A DNA stretch of 64,000 bases, from contig JAKAXL010000010.1 in the NCBI GenBank assembly GCA_021816585.1, positions 1 through 64,000 on the forward strand, given 5' to 3'. The notes under the pieces were generated by a model. That model was not told where the DNA came from. It searched no databases and saw nothing but the letters and a program-made list of their open reading frames with translations. A program made the position numbers and the translations under genes. Each line of letters opens with the position of its first letter. Position 1 is the first letter of the stretch. The stretch is from Pseudomonadota bacterium. GTDB taxonomy: Bacteria > Pseudomonadota > Gammaproteobacteria > Burkholderiales > Burkholderiaceae_C. This document shows, piece after piece, positions 46,683-63,178 of the stretch.

Positions 46683-47282
46683 ATGCTCGAACAACGCATC
46701 CGGGAACAATTCGATGAAAGCGCGCGGCTCAAGCAGCAGGCCGCCGAGGTGCTGGCCGAGCCGCTGGCGCAGGCGGTCGGCGCGATCGCCAATTCGCTGG
46801 GCAACGGCGGCAGGATCCTCGCCTGCGGCAACGGCGGCTCGGCCGCCGACGCGCAGCATTTCGCGGCCGAGCTGGTGGGCCGCTTCGAGCGCGAGCGTCC
46901 GGAACTGGCGGCCATCGCGCTGAGCACCGACAGTTCCATCCTCACCGCGATCGGCAACGACTACGGTTTCGAGCAGGTGTTCGCGCGCCAGGTGCGCGCG
47001 CTCGGCCAGCCCGGCGACGTGCTGCTGGCGATCTCCACCAGCGGCAATTCACCCAACGTGATCGAGGCCGTGCGAGCGGCCCAGGAGCGCGACATGCTGG
47101 TCGTCGCGCTGAGTGGAAAAGGGGGGGGCAGGCTGAGCGCCTTGCTCAGCGACGTCGACGTGCACCTTTGCGTGCCGCACGAGCGCACCGCACGCATCCA
47201 GGAAATGCACCTGCTGATGCTGCACTGCATCTGCGACGGAGTCGACTGGACCTTGATGGGCAATCCGGAGGAATCGACATGA
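46683..47282 (+). CDS. diaA: DiaA/GmhA-type SIS-domain protein
   Basis: 199 residues. A single SIS domain with ILACGNGGSAADAQHFAAELVGRFERERP, LSTDSSILTAIGNDYGFEQVF and ISTSGNSPNVIEAV. The family includes sedoheptulose-7-phosphate isomerase (GmhA) and DiaA, the DnaA-binding initiation activator. Position between yraN and a BON-domain lipoprotein is that of diaA in E. coli, so I use that symbol. Isomerase activity in LPS heptose synthesis remains possible. Its stop overlaps the next start by 4 nt. Confidence 0.88.
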   Translation: MLEQRIREQFDESARLKQQAAEVLAEPLAQAVGAIANSLGNGGRILACGNGGSAADAQHFAAELVGRFERERPELAAIALSTDSSILTAIGNDYGFEQVFARQVRALGQPGDVLLAISTSGNSPNVIEAVRAAQERDMLVVALSGKGGGRLSALLSDVDVHLCVPHERTARIQEMHLLMLHCICDGVDWTLMGNPEEST

Positions 47283-48016
47283 CGCAAAGCATCCTGGACA
47301 ACGACCGACACGCCGCGCCGCCCGAGGGGCCGCTGCCGCGCCAGGGTCGGCGCGCGCTGGTTCGGCGCGCCGGACTCGTGCTGGTGGCCGCGCTGGCGGC
47401 CAGCCAGTTGCAGGGCTGCTTCGTGCTGGGCGCGGCGGCCGTCGGAGGCACCGCGCTGGTGGCCACCGACCGCCGCACCGCCGGCTCGCAGCTGGAAGAC
47501 CAGAACATCCAGATGACCGCCTCCGGGCGCATCAGCGACCTGCTGGCCGGACACGGCAACGTCAACGTCAGCAGCTACAACCAGCAGGTGCTGCTGGCCG
47601 GGCAGGTCCCCACGCAGGCCGACAAGCTGCAGGCGCAGCAGATCGTCGCGGCGATCCCCAATGTCAAGTCGGTGGCCAACGAGCTGGTCGTCGGACCCAG
47701 TTCCAGCCTGCAGGAGCAGGCGAACGACACCTTCATCACGTCGAAGGTGCGCGCGGCCTTCATCGACGATTCGCAGCTGTATTCGCGGGCCTTCCAGATC
47801 ACCACCTCCGGCGGAGTCGTGTACCTGCAGGGCCTGGTCACCCAGGCCGAGGCGCAGCGTGCCAGTTCGGATGCGGCGAATGTGTCCGGCGTCAAGAAGG
47901 TGGTGACGCTGTTCACTATCATCACGCCTCACCAGTTGCAAACCCAGTACAAGAACACCGCGCAGACTCCGGTCACCCCGGCCGGCTCGGCGCCGCCGCA
48001 GGCCGCCAGGCCCTGA
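47279..48016 (+). CDS. dolP: BON-domain outer-membrane lipoprotein (DolP/YraP)
   Basis: 245 residues. A basic N-terminus and lipoprotein signal ([10 protein letters not shown], lipidated Cys near residue 47) are followed by two BON domains (about 75-145 and 150-220) with the typical [26 protein letters not shown] and [15 protein letters not shown] patterns. DolP protects outer-membrane integrity and interacts with the BAM complex. Compared with E. coli (about 190 residues) it has a longer N-terminus and a Pro/Ala tail. Translation is coupled to diaA by ATGA. Confidence 0.9.
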   Translation: MTQSILDNDRHAAPPEGPLPRQGRRALVRRAGLVLVAALAASQLQGCFVLGAAAVGGTALVATDRRTAGSQLEDQNIQMTASGRISDLLAGHGNVNVSSYNQQVLLAGQVPTQADKLQAQQIVAAIPNVKSVANELVVGPSSSLQEQANDTFITSKVRAAFIDDSQLYSRAFQITTSGGVVYLQGLVTQAEAQRASSDAANVSGVKKVVTLFTIITPHQLQTQYKNTAQTPVTPAGSAPPQAARP

Positions 48017-48029
48017 AGGCGGCGCATGG

Positions 48030-48049
48030 CGGGGCCCGTCAGGGCCCCG
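48030..48049 (+). terminator. Hairpin after dolP
   Basis: A perfect 8-bp stem CGGGGCCC/GGGCCCCG with GTCA loop lies 14 nt after the dolP stop and before ppa. No T-run follows, so termination may be partial. Confidence 0.55.
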
Positions 48050-48107
48050 CACGGCACCGGGACGCGTCGGTGATGCACGATTTCCCCCAAGAACGAGGTC
48101 GAACCCG

Positions 48108-48647
48108 ATGAGTCTGCTCCAAGTCCATGCCGGCAAGAGCCTGCCCGACGATTTCAACGTCGTGATCGAGATCCCGGCCGGCGCGCCGCCGGTCAAGTAC
48201 GAGGTCGACAAGGCCAGCGGTGCGCTGTTCGTCGATCGCTTCATGAGCACGGCGATGCACTACCCGTGCAACTACGGCTACATCCCGCAGACGCTGTCGG
48301 AAGACGGCGATCCGGTGGACGTGCTGGTGGTCACGCCGATTGCGCTGGTGCACGGCTGCGTGGTGCGCTGCCGCCCGGTCGGCGTGCTCAACATGACCGA
48401 CGAAGCCGGGCCCGACGCGAAGCTGGTCGCGGTTCCGGTGGACAAGCTGCTGCCGATGTACCGCAACATCCGCGCTCCCGAGGATCTGGCGCCGGAACTG
48501 CTGCGCCAGATCGAGCATTTCTTCAACCACTACAAGGACCTGGAAGCGGGCAAGTGGGTGAAGACCGAGGGCTGGTCGGGAGTCGACGCGGCGCGTGCCG
48601 AGATCACCGCCAGCGCGAAGCGCTACGCCGAGGTCGCGAAAGACTGA
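48108..48647 (+). CDS. ppa: Inorganic pyrophosphatase (family I)
   Basis: 179 residues. Hydrolyses PPi to 2 Pi in the cytosol, pulling biosynthetic reactions forward. Active-site elements: [38 protein letters not shown] and the Mg-binding signature [10 protein letters not shown]. Hexameric bacterial type by length. The start at 48108 is 92 nt after dolP, beyond a hairpin, so it may have its own promoter. Confidence 0.97.
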   Translation: MSLLQVHAGKSLPDDFNVVIEIPAGAPPVKYEVDKASGALFVDRFMSTAMHYPCNYGYIPQTLSEDGDPVDVLVVTPIALVHGCVVRCRPVGVLNMTDEAGPDAKLVAVPVDKLLPMYRNIRAPEDLAPELLRQIEHFFNHYKDLEAGKWVKTEGWSGVDAARAEITASAKRYAEVAKD

Positions 48648-48661
48648 ATAGGGTCGGGTGG

Positions 48662-48679
48662 GCCCCCGCTCACTGCGTT
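48662..48679 (+). repeat. Third (partial) copy of the GCTCACTGCGTT intergenic repeat
   Basis: GCCCCCGCTCACTGCGTT is identical to the first 18 bases of the repeat at 37121 except for one position. It lies just after ppa and before the thiC promoter. Confidence 0.6.
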
Positions 48680-48723
48680 AGGAGCGCGGATCGCGTGATT
48701 TTCGTGATTTTCGCGACGAAGCG

Positions 48724-48752
48724 TTCCGACAATCGCGTCGGGGGTCTATACT
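48724..48752 (+). promoter_or_regulatory. Candidate thiC promoter
   Basis: A good -10 TATACT (48747-48752) has a weak -35 TTCCGA (48724-48729) at 17-nt spacing. Transcription would begin near 48759, a few bases before the riboswitch aptamer, as expected for a TPP-controlled leader. Confidence 0.55.
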
Positions 48753-48762
48753 CGACCTCATG

Positions 48763-51898
<3,136 letters not shown>

Positions 51899-51909
<11 letters not shown>

Positions 51910-52135
51910 GTCCGCGCGGAGCGGCGCCGGGCTGGCGCTGAGGGTCAACGGCGAGGCGCTGCGCTGCCGCGCGGCCACGCTGCACGAGCTGCTGGCCGCG
52001 CGCGGCCTGGACCCGAGTTGCGGAGCTTTCGCCTGCGCCGTCAACGGCGGCTTCGTGCCGCGTGCGCAATGGGCCGCGCAGCAGCTGGCCGATGGCGACT
52101 GCATCGACATCGTGGCGCCGGTGGTCGGCGGCTGA
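51899..52135 (+). CDS. thiS: Sulfur carrier protein ThiS
   Basis: 78 residues, ubiquitin-like. Begins [27 protein letters not shown] and ends with the obligatory Gly-Gly (APVVGG), which is adenylated and thiocarboxylated to donate sulfur to the thiazole. About 12 residues at the N-terminus are extra relative to the family. No thiF is in the window, so activation must come from a gene elsewhere, for example a MoeB/ThiF homologue. Confidence 0.93.
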
Positions 52136-52163
52136 GCCCGCCGGGCGCGAGCGTGGAGTGAGC

Positions 52164-53057
52164 ATGGAAACCGAGATCACCTTCAGCGAAACCTGGCAGA
52201 CACCCCGCAGCGACTCGCCGGCGGCGCAGCAGGCGGGTGTCGCGGCGGCGGCGCAGGCCGCGCCCGCCGACGATGCCTGGAGCGTCGGCGGCGTGCGCCT
52301 GGGCTCGCGACTGCTGCTGGGGACCTCGCGCTATCCGAGCCCGCAGGTGCTGGCGCAGGCCGCGGCGGCCTCGGGCGCGCAGGTGTACACCGTCGGGCTG
52401 CGCCGGCTGCAGCCCGAGAGCTCCGGCGGGCAGGCCTTCTGGCAGCGCGTGCGCGAACTCGGCGGGCACCTGCTGCCCAATACGGCCGGCTGCCACGGCG
52501 CGCAGCAGGCGGTGAACCTGGCGCGCATGGCCCGTGAACTGTTCGGCACGCACTGGATCAAGCTGGAAGTCATCGGCGACGACTACACGCTGCAGCCGGA
52601 CCCCTTCGGCACGCTGGAGGCCGCGCGCGTGCTGGCGGCCGAGGGCTTCGCGGTGTTCGCCTACACCACCGACGACCTCGTGCTCGCGCGGCGCCTGCTC
52701 GATGCCGGCGTGGCGGCGGTGATGCCGTGGGCGGCGCCGATCGGCTCCGGGCGCGGCCCGCGCGACCTGCACGCGCTGCGCACGCTGCGCGAGCGCCTGC
52801 CCGACGCGGTGCTGGTGTGCGACGCCGGGCTCGGCCGGCCGTCGCACGCGGCGCAGGTGATGGAGATCGGTTTCGACGCGGTGCTGCTCAACACCGCGGT
52901 GGCCGAGGCCGCCGACCCGGTGCGCATGGCGGCCGCCTTCGCCGCCGCGGTGCGCGCCGGGCGCGACGGCTTTCTGGCCGGGATCATGCCCGAGCGCGAC
53001 GCCGCGCAGGCGTCGACGCCGACCGTGGGCATGCCCTTCTGGCACGAAGCGAATTGA
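52164..53057 (+). CDS. thiG: Thiazole synthase
   Basis: 297 residues, TIM barrel. Combines DXP, ThiS thiocarboxylate and dehydroglycine into thiazole phosphate. [14 protein letters not shown], the Schiff-base Lys in [30 protein letters not shown] and [26 protein letters not shown] are diagnostic. The first 35 residues before the barrel are an Ala-rich tail not seen in most ThiG proteins. The ATG at 52164 follows GTGGAGTGAGC; a GTG two codons upstream is also possible. The last base of its stop is the first base of the thiDE start. Confidence 0.96.
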   Translation: METEITFSETWQTPRSDSPAAQQAGVAAAAQAAPADDAWSVGGVRLGSRLLLGTSRYPSPQVLAQAAAASGAQVYTVGLRRLQPESSGGQAFWQRVRELGGHLLPNTAGCHGAQQAVNLARMARELFGTHWIKLEVIGDDYTLQPDPFGTLEAARVLAAEGFAVFAYTTDDLVLARRLLDAGVAAVMPWAAPIGSGRGPRDLHALRTLRERLPDAVLVCDAGLGRPSHAAQVMEIGFDAVLLNTAVAEAADPVRMAAAFAAAVRAGRDGFLAGIMPERDAAQASTPTVGMPFWHEAN

Positions 53058-54577
53058 TGGCGCCGCCCGCGCTGCTCACGATCGCGGGGCACGACCCCAG
53101 CGGCGGCGCCGGGCTGGGCACCGACCTCGCGACCTGGCAGGCCATGGGCCTGCACGGCACCAGCGTGTGCACCGCGCTGACGGTGCAGGACCAGCGCGGG
53201 GTGCGCGAGGTGGTGCCGACCCCGCTGGCGACCTTGCGCGGCGCGCTCGATGCGGCGCGCGGCAGCGTGCAGCCGGCGGCGGTGAAGCTCGGCATGCTGG
53301 GCAGCGAGGCGGTGGCGCAGGAGATCGCCGCCTTCTGCGAGGCGCAGACGGTGCCGGTGGTGTGGGACACGGTGCTGGCGGCAGCGGCGGGCGGGCGCTC
53401 GCTGTTGCAGGCCGGCGGCGCGACGCTGCAGCGCCTGGCGCGGGCGGCGACCGTGCTCACGCCGAACCGGGAGGAAGCGGCCAGCCTGCTCGGCGTGGCG
53501 CCGTGGCCGGGCGCCGGCGCGCCCCCGCGCGAGTGGGTGCAGGCGCTGCGCGCGCAGTGGCTGGGCCCGGGGCGCACCCGAGCCGTGCTGCTCAAGGGCG
53601 GTCATGCCGAGGGCAGCCACAGCGTCGACTGGCTGTGCACGCGCGACACGCTGCTGGCGCTGGCGGTGCCGCGGCTGCCGCCCGCCGCGGCGGGGCGGGT
53701 GCACGGCACCGGCTGCGTGTACGCGTCGGTGGTCGCCGGCATGCTGGCGCAGGGCGCCGACCTCGTGCAGGCGGCCGTGGAGGCGCAATGGCGTACCCAT
53801 GCGGCGATCGAGCACGCGTGGGTCGCCGGCGGCGCCCGGGCGATGGCGAATCCGGCGGCCGGGCTCGACAGCGCCGGATTTCCGCAACTGCAGGACGCCG
53901 GTTTCGAGGCGCCGCGGGGAGATTTCGCGCCGCTGCTGCGCGACCCCGGCCTGTACCCGGTGCTGCCCGACGCCGACTGGGTGCTGCGCATGCTCGAGCT
54001 CGGGGTCGACACGCTGCAGCTGCGGGTGAAGTCGCTGCCCGGTGCCGAGTTGCGCGCGCAGGTGCGCGCCGCGGCCGATGCCGCGCGTGCGCGCGGTGCG
54101 CAGCTGTTCATCAACGACCACTGGCGCGAAGCCCTCGATGCCGGCGCCTACGGCGTGCACCTGGGCCAGGAAGATCTTGCCGCCGCGCAGCCGCAAACCT
54201 TGCGCGAGGCGGGGATGCGCCTGGGTGTGAGTACTCACAACCCGGCCGAGATGGCGCGCGCCCACGCGTTGCGGCCGAGCTACATCGCGCTCGGCCCGGT
54301 GTGGCCGACCGGCACCAAGCAGCTCGAGCACTCTCCGCTCGGGCTGGCGCGGCTGCGCGCGTGGACGACGCGCTGCAAGCCCCGCTACCCCGTCGTCGCG
54401 ATCGGGGGCATCCGCGCGGATCGGCTTGCCGCGGCGATGGCCTGCGGCGTGGACGGCGTGGCCGTGGTCGGCGCCGTGGTGGGGGCGGACGACCCCGCGT
54501 TGGCGCTGCGCCAGGGGTGCGAGCTCGTCGACGCGGCGCTGCGCCTGCGCCGCGCCGCGGAGCAGGCGCAGTCCTGA
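53057..54577 (+). CDS. thiDE: Fused HMP(-P) kinase and thiamine-phosphate synthase (ThiD-ThiE)
   Basis: 506 residues. The N-terminal ThiD ribokinase-like domain (about 1-270) has LLTIAGHDPSGGAGLGTDL, VLLKGGHAEG and HGTGCVYASVVA. The C-terminal ThiE TIM barrel (about 300-500) has [49 protein letters not shown] and VVAIGGI. The enzyme phosphorylates HMP-P to HMP-PP and couples it with thiazole phosphate to thiamine phosphate, so product can pass between domains. Last gene of the riboswitch-controlled operon. Confidence 0.95.
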   Translation: MAPPALLTIAGHDPSGGAGLGTDLATWQAMGLHGTSVCTALTVQDQRGVREVVPTPLATLRGALDAARGSVQPAAVKLGMLGSEAVAQEIAAFCEAQTVPVVWDTVLAAAAGGRSLLQAGGATLQRLARAATVLTPNREEAASLLGVAPWPGAGAPPREWVQALRAQWLGPGRTRAVLLKGGHAEGSHSVDWLCTRDTLLALAVPRLPPAAAGRVHGTGCVYASVVAGMLAQGADLVQAAVEAQWRTHAAIEHAWVAGGARAMANPAAGLDSAGFPQLQDAGFEAPRGDFAPLLRDPGLYPVLPDADWVLRMLELGVDTLQLRVKSLPGAELRAQVRAAADAARARGAQLFINDHWREALDAGAYGVHLGQEDLAAAQPQTLREAGMRLGVSTHNPAEMARAHALRPSYIALGPVWPTGTKQLEHSPLGLARLRAWTTRCKPRYPVVAIGGIRADRLAAAMACGVDGVAVVGAVVGADDPALALRQGCELVDAALRLRRAAEQAQS

Positions 54578-54681
54578 GGCCGTGCGGCAGGACGCCCGGG
54601 CTCGACGGGCGCGCGCTGGCAAGGGTTATCCGCAGGGTCGCAGGGCTGGGCCGGCGCCTGCGCGCGGAGCACAATTCCGCC

Positions 54682-55428
54682 ATGGCCCGTCACGCCCGAC
54701 TCTGTCTTGCGGGCCAGGCGCATCTGGTGCTGCAGCGTGCGAACTCCACGGTGTTCGCCGACGCCGCCGACTACCAGGACTACCTTTCGCGCCTGGCGCA
54801 GACTGCACAGCGCCATGCCGTGCAGGTGCACGGCTACGCGCTGCTGCCGCAGGCGGTGTGGCTGGTGCTGACCCCGGCCGACTGCGCCGGCATGTCGGCG
54901 CTGCTGCAGACCCTGGCGCGCTGCGCCAGCCGCCGCCGCGGCCAGGGCGCCGGGCTGTGGCAGGGGCGTTTTCGCAGTGCGCTGCTGCAGCAGCGCCCCT
55001 GGCTGCTGGCGGCGCTGTGCGCGGTCGACCTGGCGCCGCAACTCGACGGCGCAGGCGGCGATGCGGCCGGCTGGCCGTGGAGCAGCCTGGCGCACCACAC
55101 CGGGCGCCAGCCCTGCGCGTGGCTGCGCGAGGCGCAGCCCTACTGGGAGCTCGGCAACACTCCCTATGCCCGCGAGGCGGCCTATGCGCAACTGCTGGCC
55201 GGCGATCTGGCGGTGCAGCATTGGAGCGAGCTGAGTCGTGCGGTGCGAGGCTCGACGGCCCTCGGCGACGCCGCCTATCTGCAGTGGGCGGAGCAGCAAC
55301 TCGGGCGCAGCCTGCGTCCGCGGGCGCGTGGAAGACCCAGCGTGGCAAGGCCTTCCACTCATGTGTCCCCAATTGATTCCAATCAACCCGGCAGCAGTCC
55401 GGAAAATGGGGACACTATAGGTAAATAA
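54682..55428 (+). CDS. Degenerate REP-associated tyrosine transposase-like protein (RAYT/Y1_Tnp)
   Basis: 248 residues. The overall plan of RAYT proteins is recognisable: an N-terminal [17 protein letters not shown] block, then [30 protein letters not shown], the [10 protein letters not shown] motif and [19 protein letters not shown]. Key residues are gone. The catalytic His-x-His (normally in a MxNHxHLL context) reads QAVWLV, and no Tyr occurs between residue 53 and about residue 146, where the catalytic Tyr should lie. It is therefore unlikely to cut DNA but keeps a full open frame, suggesting a retained DNA- or RNA-binding role. The C-terminus runs through an inverted repeat. Confidence 0.75.
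   Translation: MARHARLCLAGQAHLVLQRANSTVFADAADYQDYLSRLAQTAQRHAVQVHGYALLPQAVWLVLTPADCAGMSALLQTLARCASRRRGQGAGLWQGRFRSALLQQRPWLLAALCAVDLAPQLDGAGGDAAGWPWSSLAHHTGRQPCAWLREAQPYWELGNTPYAREAAYAQLLAGDLAVQHWSELSRAVRGSTALGDAAYLQWAEQQLGRSLRPRARGRPSVARPSTHVSPIDSNQPGSSPENGDTIGK
55363..55415. repeat. Inverted repeat GTGTCCCCA ... TGGGGACAC
   Basis: Nine perfectly complementary bases (55363-55371 and 55407-55415) enclose 35 nt. They lie inside the last codons of the RAYT-like gene and just upstream of the gltB promoter. RAYT genes are typically flanked by such REP-like palindromes, so this may be the cognate element or its remnant. Confidence 0.65.
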
Positions 55429-55431
55429 AAG

Positions 55432-55460
55432 TTGCCGGGTTTGCCGCATTGCAGTAAATT
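55432..55460 (+). promoter_or_regulatory. Candidate gltB promoter
   Basis: TTGCCG (55432-55437) and TAAATT (55455-55460) are spaced by 17 nt, each matching 4 of 6 consensus bases. The start would fall near 55467, about 29 nt before the gltB ATG. The local AT-rich stretch (GTAAATAAAAG, 55421-55431) may serve as an UP-like element. Confidence 0.5.
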
Positions 55461-55495
55461 GCTCGCTCCCCCGAGTTTTCCCCGTGGAGCCCACC

Positions 55496-60229
<4,734 letters not shown>

Positions 60230-60235
60230 AACCAG

Positions 60236-60261
60236 GCGGGCCGGCTGCTCAGCCGGCCCGC
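60236..60261 (+). promoter_or_regulatory. Strong hairpin between gltB and gltD
   Basis: An 11-bp perfect stem (GCGGGCCGGCT with AGCCGGCCCGC) and a GCTC loop begin 7 nt after the gltB stop and end 27 nt before the gltD ATG. There is no T-run, so it is more likely an mRNA-processing or stability element setting the GltB:GltD ratio than a full terminator. Confidence 0.6.
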
Positions 60262-60288
60262 GCAGCGCACAGCGAGCAAGGAATCGAC

Positions 60289-61776
60289 ATGGGAAAGATC
60301 ACCGGGTTCATGGAATTCGAGCGCCAGGAGGAGAGCTACGAGGCTCCGGCGGTGCGCCTGAAGAACTGGAAGGAGTTCGTGCACGAGCTGCCCGACGACA
60401 AGGCCAAGCTGCAGTCGGGGCGCTGCATGGACTGCGGCATTCCGTTCTGCAACAACGGCTGCCCGGTGAACAACATCATCCCCGACTTCAACGATCTGGT
60501 GTGGCAGGGGCAGTGGCGCGAGGCCCTCGACGTGCTGCACTCGACCAACAATTTCCCCGAGTTCACCGGGCGCATCTGCCCGGCGCCCTGCGAGGCCGCG
60601 TGCACGCTGGGCATCAACGCGGCGCCGGTGGGCATCAAGTCCATCGAGCACGCGATCATCGACAAGGGCTGGGCGATGGGCTGGGTGCAGCCGCAGCCGC
60701 CGGCGCATCGCACCGGCAAGCGCGTGGCCGTGGTCGGCTCCGGGCCTGCCGGGCTGGCGGCCGCGCAACAACTGGCGCGCGCCGGGCACGACGTGACGGT
60801 GTTCGAGAAGAACGACCGCATCGGCGGCTTGCTGCGCTACGGCATCCCCGACTTCAAGCTCGACAAGGGCCACATCGACCGTCGCCTGGAGCAGATGCGC
60901 GCCGAGGGTGTGCGCTTCGAGGCCTCGACCCTGGTCGGCGACATGCCGGCCGACGGCGCCGGCGCCAGCGTGACCAACCTGTCGAAGCAGCACCGCAGCG
61001 CACGCCAGCTGCTCGACGAATTCGACGCCGTGCTGCTCAGCGGCGGCTCCGAGCACCCGCGCGACCTGCCGGTGCCGGGGCGCGAACTCGACGGCGTGCA
61101 TTTCGCGATGGAATTCCTGCCGCAGCAGAACCGCGTCAACGCCGGCGACAAGCTCAAGGGGCAGATCCATGCCGCCGGCAAGCATGTGGTGGTGATCGGC
61201 GGCGGCGACACCGGCAGCGACTGCGTGGGCACCAGCAACCGCCACGGCGCGGCCAGCGTGACCCAGTTCGAACTGCTGGCGCAGCCTCCCGAGCAGGAGA
61301 ACAAGCCGCTGGTGTGGCCGTACTGGCCGATCAAGCTGCGCACCTCGAGCAGCCACGAAGAGGGCTGCTCGCGCGACTGGTCGGTGGCCACCAAGGCCTT
61401 CGTGCCCGGCACCGGCAAGGACAAGGGCCGGGTGCGCCAGGTGCAGGCCTGCCGCGTCGAGTGGAAGGACGGGCGCATGCAGGAGGTGCCGGGCAGCGAG
61501 TTCATGCTGCAGGCCGACCTGGTGCTGCTGGCGATGGGCTTCGTGCATCCGCTGGCCAGCGTGCTGGAGGCCTTCGGCGTGCAGCGCGACGCGCGCGGCA
61601 ACGTCAGCGCCGGCACCGAGGACGCCAGCGGCTACGCGACCAACGTGTCGAAGGTGTACGCCGCCGGCGACATGCGTCGCGGACAGAGCCTGGTGGTGTG
61701 GGCGATCCGCGAAGGCCGCCAGGCCGCCCGCGAGATCGACCGTTTCCTCATGGGCGCCACGGAGCTGCCGCGCTGA
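60289..61776 (+). CDS. gltD: Glutamate synthase (NADPH) small subunit
   Basis: 495 residues. Takes electrons from NADPH through FAD and two [4Fe-4S] clusters to GltB. N-terminal cluster cysteines are in [16 protein letters not shown] and [12 protein letters not shown]. The FAD motif is [21 protein letters not shown], the NADPH motif [17 protein letters not shown], and the second FAD contact is [18 protein letters not shown]. The start at 60289 matches the family N-terminus ([12 protein letters not shown]). Standard gltBD operon. Confidence 0.97.
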   Translation: MGKITGFMEFERQEESYEAPAVRLKNWKEFVHELPDDKAKLQSGRCMDCGIPFCNNGCPVNNIIPDFNDLVWQGQWREALDVLHSTNNFPEFTGRICPAPCEAACTLGINAAPVGIKSIEHAIIDKGWAMGWVQPQPPAHRTGKRVAVVGSGPAGLAAAQQLARAGHDVTVFEKNDRIGGLLRYGIPDFKLDKGHIDRRLEQMRAEGVRFEASTLVGDMPADGAGASVTNLSKQHRSARQLLDEFDAVLLSGGSEHPRDLPVPGRELDGVHFAMEFLPQQNRVNAGDKLKGQIHAAGKHVVVIGGGDTGSDCVGTSNRHGAASVTQFELLAQPPEQENKPLVWPYWPIKLRTSSSHEEGCSRDWSVATKAFVPGTGKDKGRVRQVQACRVEWKDGRMQEVPGSEFMLQADLVLLAMGFVHPLASVLEAFGVQRDARGNVSAGTEDASGYATNVSKVYAAGDMRRGQSLVVWAIREGRQAAREIDRFLMGATELPR

Positions 61777-61834
61777 GACCCCGCGGCGGCCTTCGCGGCT
61801 CGCCCGGAGGCGAGGCGCTTTCTATACTGTCCCG

Positions 61835-62473
61835 ATGGACAAGCTTGCCGACCTGCGCAAGGACTACGCGCGCGCCGAACTCGACGAGGCGCATGCCGAG
61901 GCCGATCCGCTGCAACAGTTCGAGCGCTGGCTCGGGGAGGCGCTGCACGCGCAGCTGCCCGAGCCCAACGCGATGACCCTGGCCACCGTCGGGGCCGACG
62001 GGCGTCCGTCGACGCGCATCGTGCTGATCAAGCATGCCGACGCGCGCGGCATCGTCTGGTACACCAACTACCACAGCCGCAAGGGGCGCGAACTCGACGC
62101 CACGCCCTTCGCGGCGCTGCAGTTCCACTGGGTCGAGCTCGAACGCGTGGTGCGCATCGAGGGGCGCGTGGAAAAGGTCTCCGAGCAGGAGTCGGACGCC
62201 TATTTCGCCAGCCGTCCGCTGGCCTCGCGCATCGGCGCCTGGGCCTCCGAGCAGAGCGCCCCGATCGCCGACCGCTCGGTGCTGGTCAAGCGCGCCGCTT
62301 CCTTCGGCTTGAAGTTCGGGCTGCACCCGCCGCGCCCGCCGCATTGGGGCGGCTATCGCCTGGTGCCCGATGCCTGGGAGTTCTGGCAGGGGCGCCCGTC
62401 GCGCCTGCACGATCGGCTGGCCTATCGGCGCGGCGACGCCGGCGCCTGGCAACTGCTGCGCCTGGCCCCCTGA
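61835..62473 (+). CDS. pdxH: Pyridoxamine/pyridoxine 5'-phosphate oxidase
   Basis: 212 residues. FMN enzyme making pyridoxal 5'-phosphate. Motifs: [47 protein letters not shown] (FMN phosphate), [15 protein letters not shown], and the C-terminal signature [16 protein letters not shown] with the substrate-binding Arg and His. A -10-like TATACT at 61823-61828 lies only 7 nt before the ATG, so the mRNA may be leaderless. It follows gltD by 58 nt. Confidence 0.96.
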   Translation: MDKLADLRKDYARAELDEAHAEADPLQQFERWLGEALHAQLPEPNAMTLATVGADGRPSTRIVLIKHADARGIVWYTNYHSRKGRELDATPFAALQFHWVELERVVRIEGRVEKVSEQESDAYFASRPLASRIGAWASEQSAPIADRSVLVKRAASFGLKFGLHPPRPPHWGGYRLVPDAWEFWQGRPSRLHDRLAYRRGDAGAWQLLRLAP

Positions 62474-62553
62474 GCCGGCCGGCGGCGCCCGCGCGCGAGC
62501 GCCCCGGCGATGCCACAATGCGGTGCACGAACCATTTCCCGGAGGCGATCCCG

Positions 62554-63168
62554 ATGATCACGCGCCCACTTCGCACGAAGCCGTCGAGCCGCCGCCGGTG
62601 GCTGCTCGAGGCCGGCCTGGCGACGCTGCTGCTGGGCACCGGAGCCGGCGCGGCGCAGGCAGGGCCGGCCGCGACGACGCCGGGGTCGCTGCTGGCCGCG
62701 CTGCAGCAGCAGGCGACGACCATCCGCCAGGGCAGCGGCAGGCATCGGCTGTATGTGTTCTTCGATCCCAACTGCCCGTATTGCCACCAGCTCTACCTCA
62801 AGCTGCGGCCGTCGGTGGCGCACGGGGATCTGCAGGTGCACTGGGTGGTGGTGGGAATGCTCACGGCCAGCAGCGCACCCAAGGCCGCGGCGATCCTGCA
62901 GGCGCCCGACCGGCTGAAGGCCTTCGAGACCAACGAGAACGACTACGACTTCGCGGCCAACGGCCAGCCCGGCGGCGGCATCGAGCCGGCGCGCGCGATC
63001 GCGCCGGCGACGCGGCGCATGCTCGACACGAATCTGCGCATCTATCGCGAGCACAAGCTGTTCGGCGTGCCGGTGATGGTGTGGCAGCGCCGCGATGGCG
63101 GCGTCGACACGTACGCGGGCGTGCCGTCGGCACGGCAACTGCAGGATCTGCTGGCCTCGCTGGCCTGA
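62554..63168 (+). CDS. DsbG/DsbC-like periplasmic thiol-disulfide protein (second copy)
   Basis: 204 residues. A twin-Arg-like basic start and hydrophobic core (RRRWLLEAGLATLLLGTGAGAAQA) form the signal peptide. The thioredoxin domain has CPYC in FFDPNCPYCHQLY and a cis-Pro in FGVPVMVWQ. It shares segments (KAAAILQAPD, an Asn-Glu pair, then a Gly-rich patch) with the protein at 11317-11913, so the two are paralogues. CPYC is the active site of DsbG-type enzymes. GGAGG stands 8 nt before the ATG. It is followed convergently by msrA, another sulfur-redox repair enzyme. Confidence 0.88.
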   Translation: MITRPLRTKPSSRRRWLLEAGLATLLLGTGAGAAQAGPAATTPGSLLAALQQQATTIRQGSGRHRLYVFFDPNCPYCHQLYLKLRPSVAHGDLQVHWVVVGMLTASSAPKAAAILQAPDRLKAFETNENDYDFAANGQPGGGIEPARAIAPATRRMLDTNLRIYREHKLFGVPVMVWQRRDGGVDTYAGVPSARQLQDLLASLA

Positions 63169-63178
63169 GGTCGGCGCC

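Noticed and set aside
54682-55428. Calling the RAYT-like gene an active transposase or insertion sequence
   Set aside because: Catalytic His pair and Tyr are absent and no paired terminal repeats flank the whole gene.
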